A DNA stretch of 17,569 nucleotides from DAOTTW01 sp034437615 (GCA_034437615.1 DAOTTW010000097.1:1-17569), one strand, 5' to 3'. Numbered from the stretch's first letter, positions 8,164 through 15,136 are shown. The notes: generated from the letters alone by a model not told the origin. Numbers and translations: made by a program.

Positions 8164-8712
8164 TTACCCGAAAGGCAGGCGGCTTTGCAAGGTTGCGGCG
8201 GTTGTCGCCCCATAAAATATGTCGCTGATGCGGCCATCCGGCGCGATAACGTAGGTTGCGGGTTGGCCGATGACACGATACAGCGCTTCGAGGTCGCGCT
8301 GCGGGTCCAGCACGATGTCAAACGTCAGGCCGAAGTCATCCACCCACGCGCTGACCACATCCTGCCGTTCACCGAGGTTCACAGCCAGCACGCGCAAGCC
8401 ATCGGCGGCATATTGTTCGTACAGCGTTTGCAATTCGGGCATCTCAGCGCGGCAGGGTCCGCACCATGTTGCCCAGAAGTTAATAATCACAGGCTGGCCA
8501 CGCAAGGCCGATAGGCGCAAGGGGCCGCCGGAGAGCGTAAAAGATGTGAAAGGAGGCGCAATTGCGCCGACTTCGGGCGCAAAACGACCGATAGCGCCGA
8601 TAAATTGGCCTGTGTAATCGGCGCGCTGTGGCAAGCCAGTCCCAGCCATCAAAGCAGCGGCGACACCCAACAAAAGCGCCGCCACCAGCGCTAACATGAC
8701 ACGTCTGAACAT
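8164..8712 (-). CDS. TlpA-family thiol-disulfide oxidoreductase, membrane-anchored
   Basis: This 182-residue thioredoxin-like protein has an N-terminal hydrophobic anchor or signal (residues 5-24, with basic residues before it). It has a proline-rich linker with the AP..F motif typical of TlpA/ResA (IAPPFTSFTLSG), and the active site WCGPC at 83-87 (C84, C87). The cis-Pro loop GQPATYVI follows near 150, as expected for the fold. Such proteins reduce disulfides outside the cytoplasmic membrane, for example in apocytochrome c, using electrons passed by CcdA/DsbD-type membrane proteins. The start is only three bases after the stop of the CcdA-TlpA gene, so the two are one transcript. It resembles the redoxin domain at the end of that neighbour and may be a paralogue of it. 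Confidence 0.93.
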   Translation of the reverse strand: MFRRVMLALVAALLLGVAAALMAGTGLPQRADYTGQFIGAIGRFAPEVGAIAPPFTSFTLSGGPLRLSALRGQPVIINFWATWCGPCRAEMPELQTLYEQYAADGLRVLAVNLGERQDVVSAWVDDFGLTFDIVLDPQRDLEALYRVIGQPATYVIAPDGRISDIFYGATTAATLQSRLPFG

Positions 8713-8715
8713 GCT

Positions 8716-10773
8716 TTATCCAACGGTTGCCAGTGCCTCATCCAGAATCGGCTCAATCTGACCTTGCGTGACGATGGTGAACGACTTGAACTGAATCACG
8801 CCGTTCGCATCCAGGATGAAGCTGCTCGGCTGGCCAGGGATGGCGTATTCGGCGCTGATTGCGTCGTCCACATCCAGCGCTAGCGGGAAGGTCAGGCCCA
8901 GTTCATCACGGAATTCACGCATGGCGTCTTCTGTATCACGCACCGCCAGCGCCAGGATCGTAAAGCCCTCGCCGCTCAGGTCTTCGTAGATGTCCTGAAA
9001 TTCGGGCATCTCACGGCGGCAGGGTCCGCACCACGTACCCCAGAAGTTCAGCAGCACGACCTGCCCTTCTAGCTCACGCAGGCTGACCGTCTCGCCTGCC
9101 AGCGTGGTCACGCTGAAGTTTGGCGCACGGTTGCCCACATCCAGGCCGATAGCGGGGCCGCTCTGCGACGCCAGACCTGTAATGCTGCCGATGGCGTCCT
9201 CCTGCGTGCTGCTTTGCGCGTCGTCGCTCGCTTCAGCGGCGTTGTTCGCGCTCTCGTCAGCCAGCCCACTGACGGCGCTGCCGCTGGCCGTTTGGCCGCT
9301 GACATCCTGCGTTGCTGGCATTGCGGATTCAGGGCGTGCGGCGACGATCTTAACGCGAAAGCGCACGCGCTCGCTGATGTCCTCGATGGTCTCGCCGGTG
9401 TAAGTCACACGGAGGACGTAGGCACCCGGCTCAAGCGCGATATTGCGCAGCGCGATGTATGCTTCGTCTTCGGGGTCCACCAGTGTCAGAGCGGTACTGC
9501 TGGCCAGCACGTCGCGTTCACCGTCTGCGTCCGCACCACTGATTAGTTCGTAGCGTGCGCTGAAGTCTTTGTTGGGGCGCAGCACCTCCACGTCAATTGC
9601 GGTCACGTCTTGGTCGTCGTGCAGGTTAATCAGGTATTCCTGCTGTGCGCCGCTTTCCTGGAAGTTGACAAGCGCACTCTGGTTCAGCACAACCGGGTGC
9701 AACGTGCCACCAATACAAGAGCCGAGATACGAAACGCCGACCTCGCCCTCGAAGAAGCCGATGCCGCATTCTTCTACGCGGGCGCTGAAATCCGCGAATT
9801 GGTTGTTCAGCGTGTTGGTCAGCACGGCTAGCTGTCCGCTGGCCACCAGCACACCAACCGCCACCAGCAAGGCACCGCTGGCCACTTCAATTTTGTGCAT
9901 GTGGCGCTGTAGGCGCTGTAGGATGCCCTGCGCTCGGTCCAACAAGAGCGCCGTCACCACAAAGGGAATGCCGAGGCCCAGTGAATACGCTGTCAGCAGC
10001 GGCACCGCCTGCGATACGTCGCCTGTGTTGGCCGCCAGCGTCAAAATCGTGCCCAGTAGCGGCCCGATGCAGGGCGTCCAGCCAGCGGAGAAGACCACAC
10101 CCATGAAAAACGAGCCGACAAGCCCCCGACGCCCATTGAGTTCGATGTCACGCCGTGTATCCGAGTAAAAAGCCAGTTCGATCCGGCTCAGGATGCCGGA
10201 CCAGAATGCACCCGGCGTGCTCATGCCGCCGCCAATAATCAGCACCAACCACAACCCCGCGATCAGCGGCAGGCCGATGATAATATCCACAAAGCCCCAC
10301 AGGATAAGCAGGCTCAGCGCCAACCCGACGCCAATCGTAAACACAGGCGTGCTTAGTAGGCTCTTCTGACCGCGCAGCCAGGTAAAAAAGCGCGATAGCA
10401 CGCCCATAAAGTGCAGGCCGAAGACGATAATCATCACACCACCCACACGCCCGATGATGTCCGTCACGACGTTGATCGTACCACCAACCACACTGACCAG
10501 CGCAGTCGTCGCCAAACCGATCAGCACAAACACCAGCGTAAAGCCCAGCACGAAGGCCACGCCATGCAAAAACATGTTGGCACGGGCGGCGGCATCGGTG
10601 CGCTTGCTTTTCGTCTGGCCCCCGCCTGCCTCTGCTGATACTGCAACGGTGCGCGTCATGCGGCCACCCATATAGCCAATGTAAGCCGGGACAAGCGGCA
10701 GCACGCACGGCGAAATAAACGATAGAAAGCCTGCGACCAGCGCGAGGCCCAATGTAATGTTCTCTGCTCCCAT
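8716..10773 (-). CDS. CcdA/DsbD-type membrane protein fused to extracytoplasmic and TlpA domains
   Basis: This 685-residue protein moves reducing power across the membrane. The N-terminal CcdA module has its two redox cysteines, C23 (FISPCVLPL) and C235 (GWTPCIGPLLG), in typical Pro-Cys contexts. Between them lies an enlarged segment with extra hydrophobic stretches (about 112-183) and a charged loop (200-218), longer than the usual six-helix CcdA. After the membrane part, residues about 330-480 form a predicted extracytoplasmic, beta-rich domain with two Cys (C336, C353). A Ser/Ala/Asp/Gln-rich linker follows (485-545), then a TlpA redoxin domain with WCGPC (C582, C585). The start at 10773 is chosen over 10806 because MGAENITLGLALVAGFLSF is the normal CcdA beginning and AGGGG precedes it. 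The fusion places electron donor and acceptor on one chain. It is first in its operon. Confidence 0.93.
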   Translation of the reverse strand: MGAENITLGLALVAGFLSFISPCVLPLVPAYIGYMGGRMTRTVAVSAEAGGGQTKSKRTDAAARANMFLHGVAFVLGFTLVFVLIGLATTALVSVVGGTINVVTDIIGRVGGVMIIVFGLHFMGVLSRFFTWLRGQKSLLSTPVFTIGVGLALSLLILWGFVDIIIGLPLIAGLWLVLIIGGGMSTPGAFWSGILSRIELAFYSDTRRDIELNGRRGLVGSFFMGVVFSAGWTPCIGPLLGTILTLAANTGDVSQAVPLLTAYSLGLGIPFVVTALLLDRAQGILQRLQRHMHKIEVASGALLVAVGVLVASGQLAVLTNTLNNQFADFSARVEECGIGFFEGEVGVSYLGSCIGGTLHPVVLNQSALVNFQESGAQQEYLINLHDDQDVTAIDVEVLRPNKDFSARYELISGADADGERDVLASSTALTLVDPEDEAYIALRNIALEPGAYVLRVTYTGETIEDISERVRFRVKIVAARPESAMPATQDVSGQTASGSAVSGLADESANNAAEASDDAQSSTQEDAIGSITGLASQSGPAIGLDVGNRAPNFSVTTLAGETVSLRELEGQVVLLNFWGTWCGPCRREMPEFQDIYEDLSGEGFTILALAVRDTEDAMREFRDELGLTFPLALDVDDAISAEYAIPGQPSSFILDANGVIQFKSFTIVTQGQIEPILDEALATVG

Positions 10774-11004
10774 TTGCGAAAAGCCCCTACAACACGTATG
10801 TACCAATTGAATTACACTGATTAAAGACGCTAGTTCTTACAAATTGCTTGTGGTGGCCTGTAGGCCCGATGCGGTGCGCTATATGTCTTGATAGGCCCGC
10901 GCCGCACAACCTTACATGCTTGCCGCCACGTCTTGACTCGTGTTTTCGTCTGTCATCCGTGCTATGATTCAAAGCAAAAGCACAAGCATAACCTGACCCC
11001 AATT

Positions 11005-11025
11005 GTGACACCTTCGCAGCGTCAC
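11005..11025. promoter_or_regulatory. Inverted repeat upstream of the Crp/Fnr gene
   Basis: GTGAC (11005-11009) and GTCAC (11021-11025) form an inverted repeat 41 bases before the regulator start. The arms resemble Crp half-sites (TGTGA/TCAC), but the gap between them is longer than the classical Crp spacing. It may be an autoregulatory operator shared with the divergent ccdA operon; there is no direct evidence. Confidence 0.25.
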
Positions 11026-11065
11026 GATAGCATCCAACAGCCCAAATAAACCCAGGAAAGACAGT

Positions 11066-11743
11066 GTGAGCCAACAAAAAATCGCCTACCTGGAAACGAT
11101 GGACCTCTTCCAAGATTTAACCGCGCAAGAATTAGACGCTGTCGGGCATAGCACGCACCTGATGACCTACCCCACAGAGCACATCTTTTTCATGCCAGAC
11201 CAAAACGCGGAAGTCCTATTTATTTTAAAGAAGGGGCGTGTACAACTCTATCGTATATCGCCGGATGGTCGCAAACTGGTGGTGGATGTGCTGTATCCTG
11301 GGGCGATTTTCGGGCATATGGCGCTCGTCGGCCAGGGGATGCACCACACTTATGCGCAAGCGCTGGACGATTGCGTGATCTGCATCTGGAATCGTGGGGA
11401 GGTCGAAGCGCTGTTGCTTAGCAAGCCACAGGTGGCGCTGCGCTTCCTGGGTGTGATAGGTGAGCGCTTGTATCAGACCCAGCAGCGCCTAACGGAAACC
11501 ACGTTCAAGCGCATCCCTGCACGCATGGCCAGCTTACTCTTACGGCTGGATCAGCAAACAGGCCGCACCGGCCAGCTACGCGGCTACACGCACCAATATC
11601 TAGCGGATATGCTGGGCACCTACCGCGAGACAGCAACGCAAGTCTTAAATGAGTTTAAAAACGAGAAGCTGATCAAGCTGGGGCGCAAGAAGCTGGATAT
11701 TGTGGATCGCCCACGCTTGCAGGAGATTGCAGCGCAGGATTAA
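11066..11743 (+). CDS. Crp/Fnr-family transcription regulator
   Basis: This 225-residue protein has an N-terminal cyclic-nucleotide-binding-like jelly roll (about 14-115) with the roll motif VLFILKKGRVQLYRISPDGRK and the turn PGAIFGHMALVG (78-89). A long dimer helix follows (about 120-148). The C-terminal winged helix contains the helix-turn-helix THQYLADMLGTYRETATQVLNEFK (175-198). The residues that bind cAMP in true Crp are not clearly present, and the four N-terminal cysteines of Fnr are absent; C103 and C106 (DDCVICIW) lie within the roll. The effector is therefore unknown, and a redox or NO signal is possible. The GTG start follows AGGAAAG at good spacing. It is divergent from the CcdA-TlpA operon, which makes that operon the first candidate target. 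Confidence 0.93.
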   Translation: MSQQKIAYLETMDLFQDLTAQELDAVGHSTHLMTYPTEHIFFMPDQNAEVLFILKKGRVQLYRISPDGRKLVVDVLYPGAIFGHMALVGQGMHHTYAQALDDCVICIWNRGEVEALLLSKPQVALRFLGVIGERLYQTQQRLTETTFKRIPARMASLLLRLDQQTGRTGQLRGYTHQYLADMLGTYRETATQVLNEFKNEKLIKLGRKKLDIVDRPRLQEIAAQD

Positions 11744-11786
11744 GCCTGTGAGTGGCCCTACATCTTTCGCGGCGGACGCGGGCGCA

Positions 11787-11835
11787 TCGCGCTACGCGAG
11801 CACTATGAAACGTAGGGACGCCACTCTCGGCGTCC
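11787..11835. repeat. Paired hairpin repeat, GTAGGGAC family, copy 3
   Basis: Two hairpins lie in the 112-base convergent gap between the Crp/Fnr gene and the cupin gene. The first is TCGCG-CTA-CGCGA at 11787-11799. The second is GGACGCC-ACTCTC-GGCGTCC at 11816-11835, with the GTAGGGAC core starting at 11812. Confidence 0.7.
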
Positions 11836-11855
11836 GGGGCGTCGTAGCCGCGTGA

Positions 11856-12203
11856 CTAGCGCGTGGCAGCTTTTGTGCGGCGGGTAGCGGCCTCTGCGCA
11901 TTGTGCGCCTGTGCTGCCTACGATGGTGCCGTGCCGCACGCCAGCGGGGATGTCTATGCGGTCCCCGGCGCGTAAGCGCGTGCGCTGGTTGCTATCCGGC
12001 AGCATGATTTCTAATGAGCCAGCGAGCACGTACAGCACCTTATGATAGTTGTGGCTACGGACGGCATAGCGATGGTTGGGGGCGTTCTGCCAGAGGTAAG
12101 GCCGCAATCCTTCGTTTTTCATTAGGTGAGAGATGTTGCTTGTGGTCGGGTGTTGCCCGGATTGCCAGCGTGTGATCGTTACAGCGGGTATTTTTTTTGC
12201 CAT
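11856..12203 (-). CDS. Small cupin-domain protein
   Basis: This 115-residue single-cupin protein has motif 1 around RSHNYHKVLYVLAGSLEI (residues 49-66, with H51 and H54) and motif 2 around AGDRIDIPAGVRHGTIV (79-95, with H91). The HxH pair is spaced as H-x-x-H and the usual Glu ligand is not clearly in place, so the metal site may be atypical. No substrate can be assigned. The C-terminus is short and basic (TRRTKAATR). The start at 12203 follows AAAGG at 11 bases. The codons after the ATG contain a run of eight A. Upstream, an overlapping frame on the same strand runs from 12306 into this gene (see findings). It is the last gene of the leftward group. Confidence 0.8.
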   Translation of the reverse strand: MAKKIPAVTITRWQSGQHPTTSNISHLMKNEGLRPYLWQNAPNHRYAVRSHNYHKVLYVLAGSLEIMLPDSNQRTRLRAGDRIDIPAGVRHGTIVGSTGAQCAEAATRRTKAATR

Positions 12204-12340
12204 TAGGCAGGTCGCCTTTCAGAATGAACACATAGGGGCAGTTAGCTGCCTCGCGGCATTCTACATCCTTTATGCCGAATGGCAAGCCCAATCCGATGAT
12301 GCACATACGCCAGCCATAAACCGCAAAAAGCCCAACTCCC

Positions 12341-12349
12341 GTCCCCTAC
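12341..12349 (-). repeat. Possible decayed repeat core
   Basis: On the minus strand the sequence TTGTGTAGGGGACG lies just after the end of the LGFP-like lipoprotein gene. It closely resembles TTGTGTAGGGACG of copy 1 at 1292, but no paired stem follows. It is probably a degraded copy; chance similarity cannot be excluded. Confidence 0.3.
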
Positions 12350-12370
12350 ACAAGACCTTGCGCTCATCCA

Positions 12371-13450
12371 TTAGAATTGCCCTACGAAGGCACGCCAACT
12401 GCCGCTATTGCCCCCAATCAACACCAGAATATCCTGCCGACCCGGAAAGCTGACCATCACGCCGTTGTTGAAACGCTGCACGGTAGCCACATCGCCGATT
12501 TCGCCCTGTGTCGCAAAGCCGAGGCTATCGCGCACAGCGGAGTTATTGGCCCAAATTTTACCGAAGCCGCGCACGGGCAACTGTAAACCGGATGGCGGGC
12601 TACTGCTGACCTGCACGCTGATGTCGGCGGGGTCGCTGTTCGCGTCGAAGGTGTCGGTGTATTCGCTGAAGCGGCTGCCCACGTCGTTCAGCACGTAAAT
12701 CGTACCGCTCAGCCAGATCATCAGGCCACGCTCGAAGCGCTGCCATGCGGCGTTGATCTGCACCACGTCCGGCGGGCTTCCCGATGGACAGCCGATCTGG
12801 TCCGCGATGTCCGGGTTATCCCTGAAAAGCGTGCCGAATCCCCCCGGCGGCAAAAATGTACAGTTGCTATTGCTGCTGCTGGTCGGTGCTGCGCCATTCC
12901 CCGTCGGCAAAACGATCACATTATCCGCACCAGAACCTGACTGTGATGTAAATGGCGTCGGCGTAACTTGCGCGATAAAACCCTCGTAGCTGGGCACCTT
13001 GAAATCAGTGGGTAATACGGTGGCGTTGGCGGCCTGCTGTAATAGGCTAGTGATGGCGCGGCTTTCCGGTGGGATGGTGGGTAGTGGCGTCGGCGTGTGT
13101 GTCGGCGTTTCGGTGATGGTCGCGCTTGGCGTGACGGTGACGCTTGGGCTGAGCGTGATGGTGGGTATGGGCGTGCGCGTCGGGGATGCGGTCCAGGTAG
13201 CGGGCAACGTAGCGCGTGCGTTTTGTGTCGCTGCGTCCGCTGGGTTGCTGCTGGCCTGCGCTGCAAGCGCTGTGCTTGCGTCGGTTGTATACGTGCTGGT
13301 TACGGCTTGTGTCGGCAGCGGCCCTGTCGCAACGGGTAATTGCGCCAGCGTCGGCAAGGCATCCGGGCTTTGCGCTGGTGTGCTCGTCTCACAGGCTGCC
13401 AGCACAGCGCAAGCAATCAACATACAGCAAAGGGTCATCAGGCGTCGCAT
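12371..13450 (-). CDS. Lipoprotein with Thr/Pro stalk and two LGFP-like repeats
   Basis: This 359-residue secreted lipoprotein has a signal peptide ending in the lipobox VLAAC (C20). A long Thr/Ser/Pro/Ala-rich stalk runs to about residue 130, densest at 84-128. A middle segment (130-190) precedes a C-terminal region with two related modules, residues 203-254 and 292-345. Each has the pattern GFG-x-(L/I)(F/W) followed by a short N-rich turn, then D-x-(I/L)-G, and later Q-R-F-x-x-G-(L/V)-M. This is the layout of LGFP-type repeats, which in other bacteria help anchor proteins to the envelope. C197 and C221 in the first module may pair. The product should sit on the outer face of the membrane with the repeat head pushed away by the stalk. 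No enzyme motif is visible. It lies 72 bases after the 140-residue hypothetical gene. Confidence 0.75.
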   Translation of the reverse strand: MRRLMTLCCMLIACAVLAACETSTPAQSPDALPTLAQLPVATGPLPTQAVTSTYTTDASTALAAQASSNPADAATQNARATLPATWTASPTRTPIPTITLSPSVTVTPSATITETPTHTPTPLPTIPPESRAITSLLQQAANATVLPTDFKVPSYEGFIAQVTPTPFTSQSGSGADNVIVLPTGNGAAPTSSSNSNCTFLPPGGFGTLFRDNPDIADQIGCPSGSPPDVVQINAAWQRFERGLMIWLSGTIYVLNDVGSRFSEYTDTFDANSDPADISVQVSSSPPSGLQLPVRGFGKIWANNSAVRDSLGFATQGEIGDVATVQRFNNGVMVSFPGRQDILVLIGGNSGSWRAFVGQF

Positions 13451-13522
13451 AGGTCCGGTTATGATCCGCAGGTATGGCCATGTCGTCCTCTATTGTACGC
13501 CAATTTACGGCAACACACAGCA

Positions 13523-13945
13523 TCAGGCGCGCTCTGGCAGCGGTTCACGCCCGAAAAACGTAATCAGCCGTTCGATGTCCTGGCGTGCAATCGCACCGTT
13601 GAAACGGTAACGCGGTGGTGTGCGCATCGCCAGCAGGCTCTTATACAGCTTGTTGGGGTCGCCTGTGGCTACCGTGATGTACAGCCAGTGATCGGTCACA
13701 AGTAGCAGCGCAATGCACTTGTGGATGCCGCGTTGCATCATGTAAATGCCCTGGATGTAACGGGCTGGCAAGCTGGCAGGCGCGTATTTTTTGCGGTGTG
13801 GACGCAGCAACAGCCTGTAATTCGTCGCGACACAATCCAACTGCATCACAGACGGCGCCCAGCCTTCGGCGGTATCCTGCAATAAGACAGCCGTACAGCG
13901 CTCAACAGCATGTTCTTCGTCAATAAACATAGCGGCGTCTATCAA
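13523..13945 (-). CDS. Hypothetical protein, 140 residues
   Basis: I do not recognise this family. The product is a soluble-looking mixed alpha/beta protein with no signal peptide or membrane segment. It contains alternating hydrophobic strands (CTAVLLQD, NYRLLLRPH, IHKCIALLLVTDHWLYITVAT) and ends with a helix (ARQDIERLITFFGRE). The strand pattern followed by a final helix vaguely recalls small PH-like folds, but this is only an impression. The TTG at 13945 is taken as the start because AGGGA lies seven bases before it; an ATG at 13930 is the alternative. It is divergent from the SRP RNA gene and leads into the lipoprotein gene on the same strand. Confidence 0.7.
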   Translation of the reverse strand: MIDAAMFIDEEHAVERCTAVLLQDTAEGWAPSVMQLDCVATNYRLLLRPHRKKYAPASLPARYIQGIYMMQRGIHKCIALLLVTDHWLYITVATGDPNKLYKSLLAMRTPPRYRFNGAIARQDIERLITFFGREPLPERA

Positions 13946-14105
13946 ATTTCAGTCCCTGCGATCAAGTTTGATTTCTTTGCATAGTGACATTGTAAGGGAC
14001 TTCAGGCCATAAAGCGTGCAATTAAACGGCTTTATAGGCCGAATGCAACGCCATCCTAACCTGAGACGGTGCGCTGGATCTTATATCGTTCTGAGACCTG
14101 ATGCA

Positions 14106-14134
14106 TTGACGCACGTGGTTGTGCTGATTATACT
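14106..14134 (+). promoter_or_regulatory. Sigma-70-type promoter of the SRP RNA
   Basis: The -35 element TTGACG (14106-14111) and the -10 element TATACT (14129-14134) are separated by exactly 17 bases. The predicted start at about 14140-14141 falls two bases before the first paired base of the SRP RNA, so promoter and RNA predictions agree independently. Confidence 0.8.
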
Positions 14135-14139
14135 CAATT

Positions 14140-14275
14140 GTCACAAGGTCGTTGTTATAGAGCTTGGGCTTGCGCGGCAGGGCCTCCGAACCGTGTCAGG
14201 GGTTAACGCCAGCAGCACTAAGGAGTAAACCCTGGGTGTCGTAAGTTCCAGGCTCTATGCCAACGACTTTGTGCG
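14140..14275 (+). ncRNA. ffs: Signal recognition particle RNA (short, 4.5S-like)
   Basis: SRP RNA binds Ffh and directs ribosomes making membrane proteins to the membrane. The sequence folds into one long hairpin. CACAAGGUCGUUG (14142-14154) pairs with CAACGACUUUGUG (14261-14273), with one G-U pair. UAUAGAGCUUGGGCUUGCG then pairs with CGUAAGUUCCAGGCUCUAUG with one bulge. The domain IV core is clear: GUCAGG at 14195-14200 opposite AGCAGC at 14211-14216, giving the CAGG/AGCA symmetric loop. A three-pair stem GGU/GCC (14201-14203, 14208-14210) closes the apical loop UAAC (14204-14207). CCGAAC before it and CUAAGGAG after it are also typical. The promoter position implies a short RNA of about 136 nt without an Alu domain. 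Exact ends are estimates. Confidence 0.9.
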
Positions 14276-14280
14276 TTCAT

Positions 14281-14366
14281 GGTGGCTTTAGCGCTGCATT
14301 ACACGAGTGCGGGGGCGTCCCTACGGCTTAAAGTGGCTATGTAGGGACGCTCTAGCGCTTCCACCC
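14281..14366. repeat. Nested inverted repeat built from two opposed GTAGGGAC units, copy 4
   Basis: GCGTCCCTAC (14315-14324) and GTAGGGACGC (14341-14350) are perfect inverse copies. Further out, AGCGCT (14290-14295 and 14354-14359) and GGTGG/CCACC (14281-14285 and 14361-14365) also pair. The block lies between the SRP RNA and the PAP2-like gene, which converge. It could fold into one long imperfect hairpin about 85 bases long. Confidence 0.7.
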
Positions 14367-14418
14367 ACGAAAACAGACGAGCTGATAGGCTGACGCGCTG
14401 AAATGCTATCAGTGGCCG

Positions 14419-15111
14419 TTACAGCACGAAGGCGCTTAGCAATTCCGGCATCACAAGCAGCAAAAGGACCGGGACGAGCGCCCCGACCAATGATCCGGCT
14501 AAAATCTGTGCGGCGCTGTGGCATTTCAAGTGGATACGTGCCGCACTCACCACAATAATCAGCGGTACCCCCCACAGCGCCAAATACGGGTCGAAGATGA
14601 CGCCGAAGGCCACCACCGCCGCTGTAATGCCCATCGCGTGCATACTGATCTGCCAGTACAACGTCACCAGCGCAATTACCGAAATCTGCACCAGGCCGAA
14701 AATCGCCAGCAACGTAAACACACGCGGCGCGCCCATCATACGCAGCAAAAGCCACGCCAGCACCGTACCGATAATCGCCACCACAAGTGGACGATGGCGC
14801 TCTGCACGGTCGCGCATGTGCAGATCACCGATCTTGCCCATGCTGACCATCGCAATAATATAGGCCGTCGGCAGCACACAGACCAACAAGCCGAAGATAG
14901 ACGCCCAGTAGAAGGCTTCTAGTAGTGTGGCCGTATGCTTCAGGGCGACGAACACCACCAGCGCCAACCAGACAACAGGCGGGCTGAGAAGATCGGAAAC
15001 CAGATGAGACCAGGACAATTGTAGACGTGCGAAATTCGTTAGACTAGCCATAGTGAACGCTAAAAGTGTTTTTGTCTTTAATTTTCGGTTTTTTTCATTT
15101 TTCGATACCAT
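14419..15111 (-). CDS. PAP2-like membrane protein
   Basis: This 230-residue protein has about six hydrophobic segments (about 46-58, 68-90, 109-124, 130-152, 160-190 and 205-229). Its motif order matches the PAP2 phosphatase superfamily: a basic stretch ending RAERHRP (R107-P108) for motif C1, ISMHAMG (H158) for C2, and ARIHLKCHSAAQ (R192, H198) for C3. In catalytic PAP2 enzymes C1 starts with Lys, C2 reads PSGH and C3 ends in Asp. Here C1 has Arg (R100), C2 lacks the Pro-Ser-Gly part, and the last residue of C3 is Gln (Q202). It may be a divergent lipid phosphatase or a non-catalytic member. The N-terminal 20 residues are highly charged, and an internal ATG at 15051 is a plausible alternative start; neither has a clear ribosome site. 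Confidence 0.75.
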   Translation of the reverse strand: MVSKNEKNRKLKTKTLLAFTMASLTNFARLQLSWSHLVSDLLSPPVVWLALVVFVALKHTATLLEAFYWASIFGLLVCVLPTAYIIAMVSMGKIGDLHMRDRAERHRPLVVAIIGTVLAWLLLRMMGAPRVFTLLAIFGLVQISVIALVTLYWQISMHAMGITAAVVAFGVIFDPYLALWGVPLIIVVSAARIHLKCHSAAQILAGSLVGALVPVLLLLVMPELLSAFVL

Positions 15112-15136
15112 TGTAACACGCCGCGATTAAAAAACG

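Noticed and set aside
9569..10168. Open frame of 199 residues on the plus strand
   Set aside because: It is opposite the CcdA-TlpA gene, which has strong family motifs along its whole length.
10774..11065. Fnr-type TTGAT-N4-ATCAA box
   Set aside because: No sequence in the region matches both half-sites at the proper spacing.
12999..13610. Open frame of 203 residues on the plus strand, Val/Gly-rich
   Set aside because: It is the antisense shadow of the Thr/Pro stalk of the lipoprotein gene; the repetitive composition explains the long frame.
13946..14105. Alu domain of a large Bacillus-type SRP RNA upstream of 14140
   Set aside because: The promoter lies at 14106-14134, the upstream sequence lacks the Alu-type conserved blocks, and the hairpin closes fully at 14142/14273.
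14016..14228. Open frame of 70 residues on the plus strand
   Set aside because: It overlaps the SRP RNA promoter and most of the RNA, and has no ribosome site or recognisable domain.
14321..14755. Open frame of 144 residues on the minus strand in another frame
   Set aside because: It is within the PAP2-like gene and the repeat block; only the 14419-15111 frame has membrane segments and family motifs.
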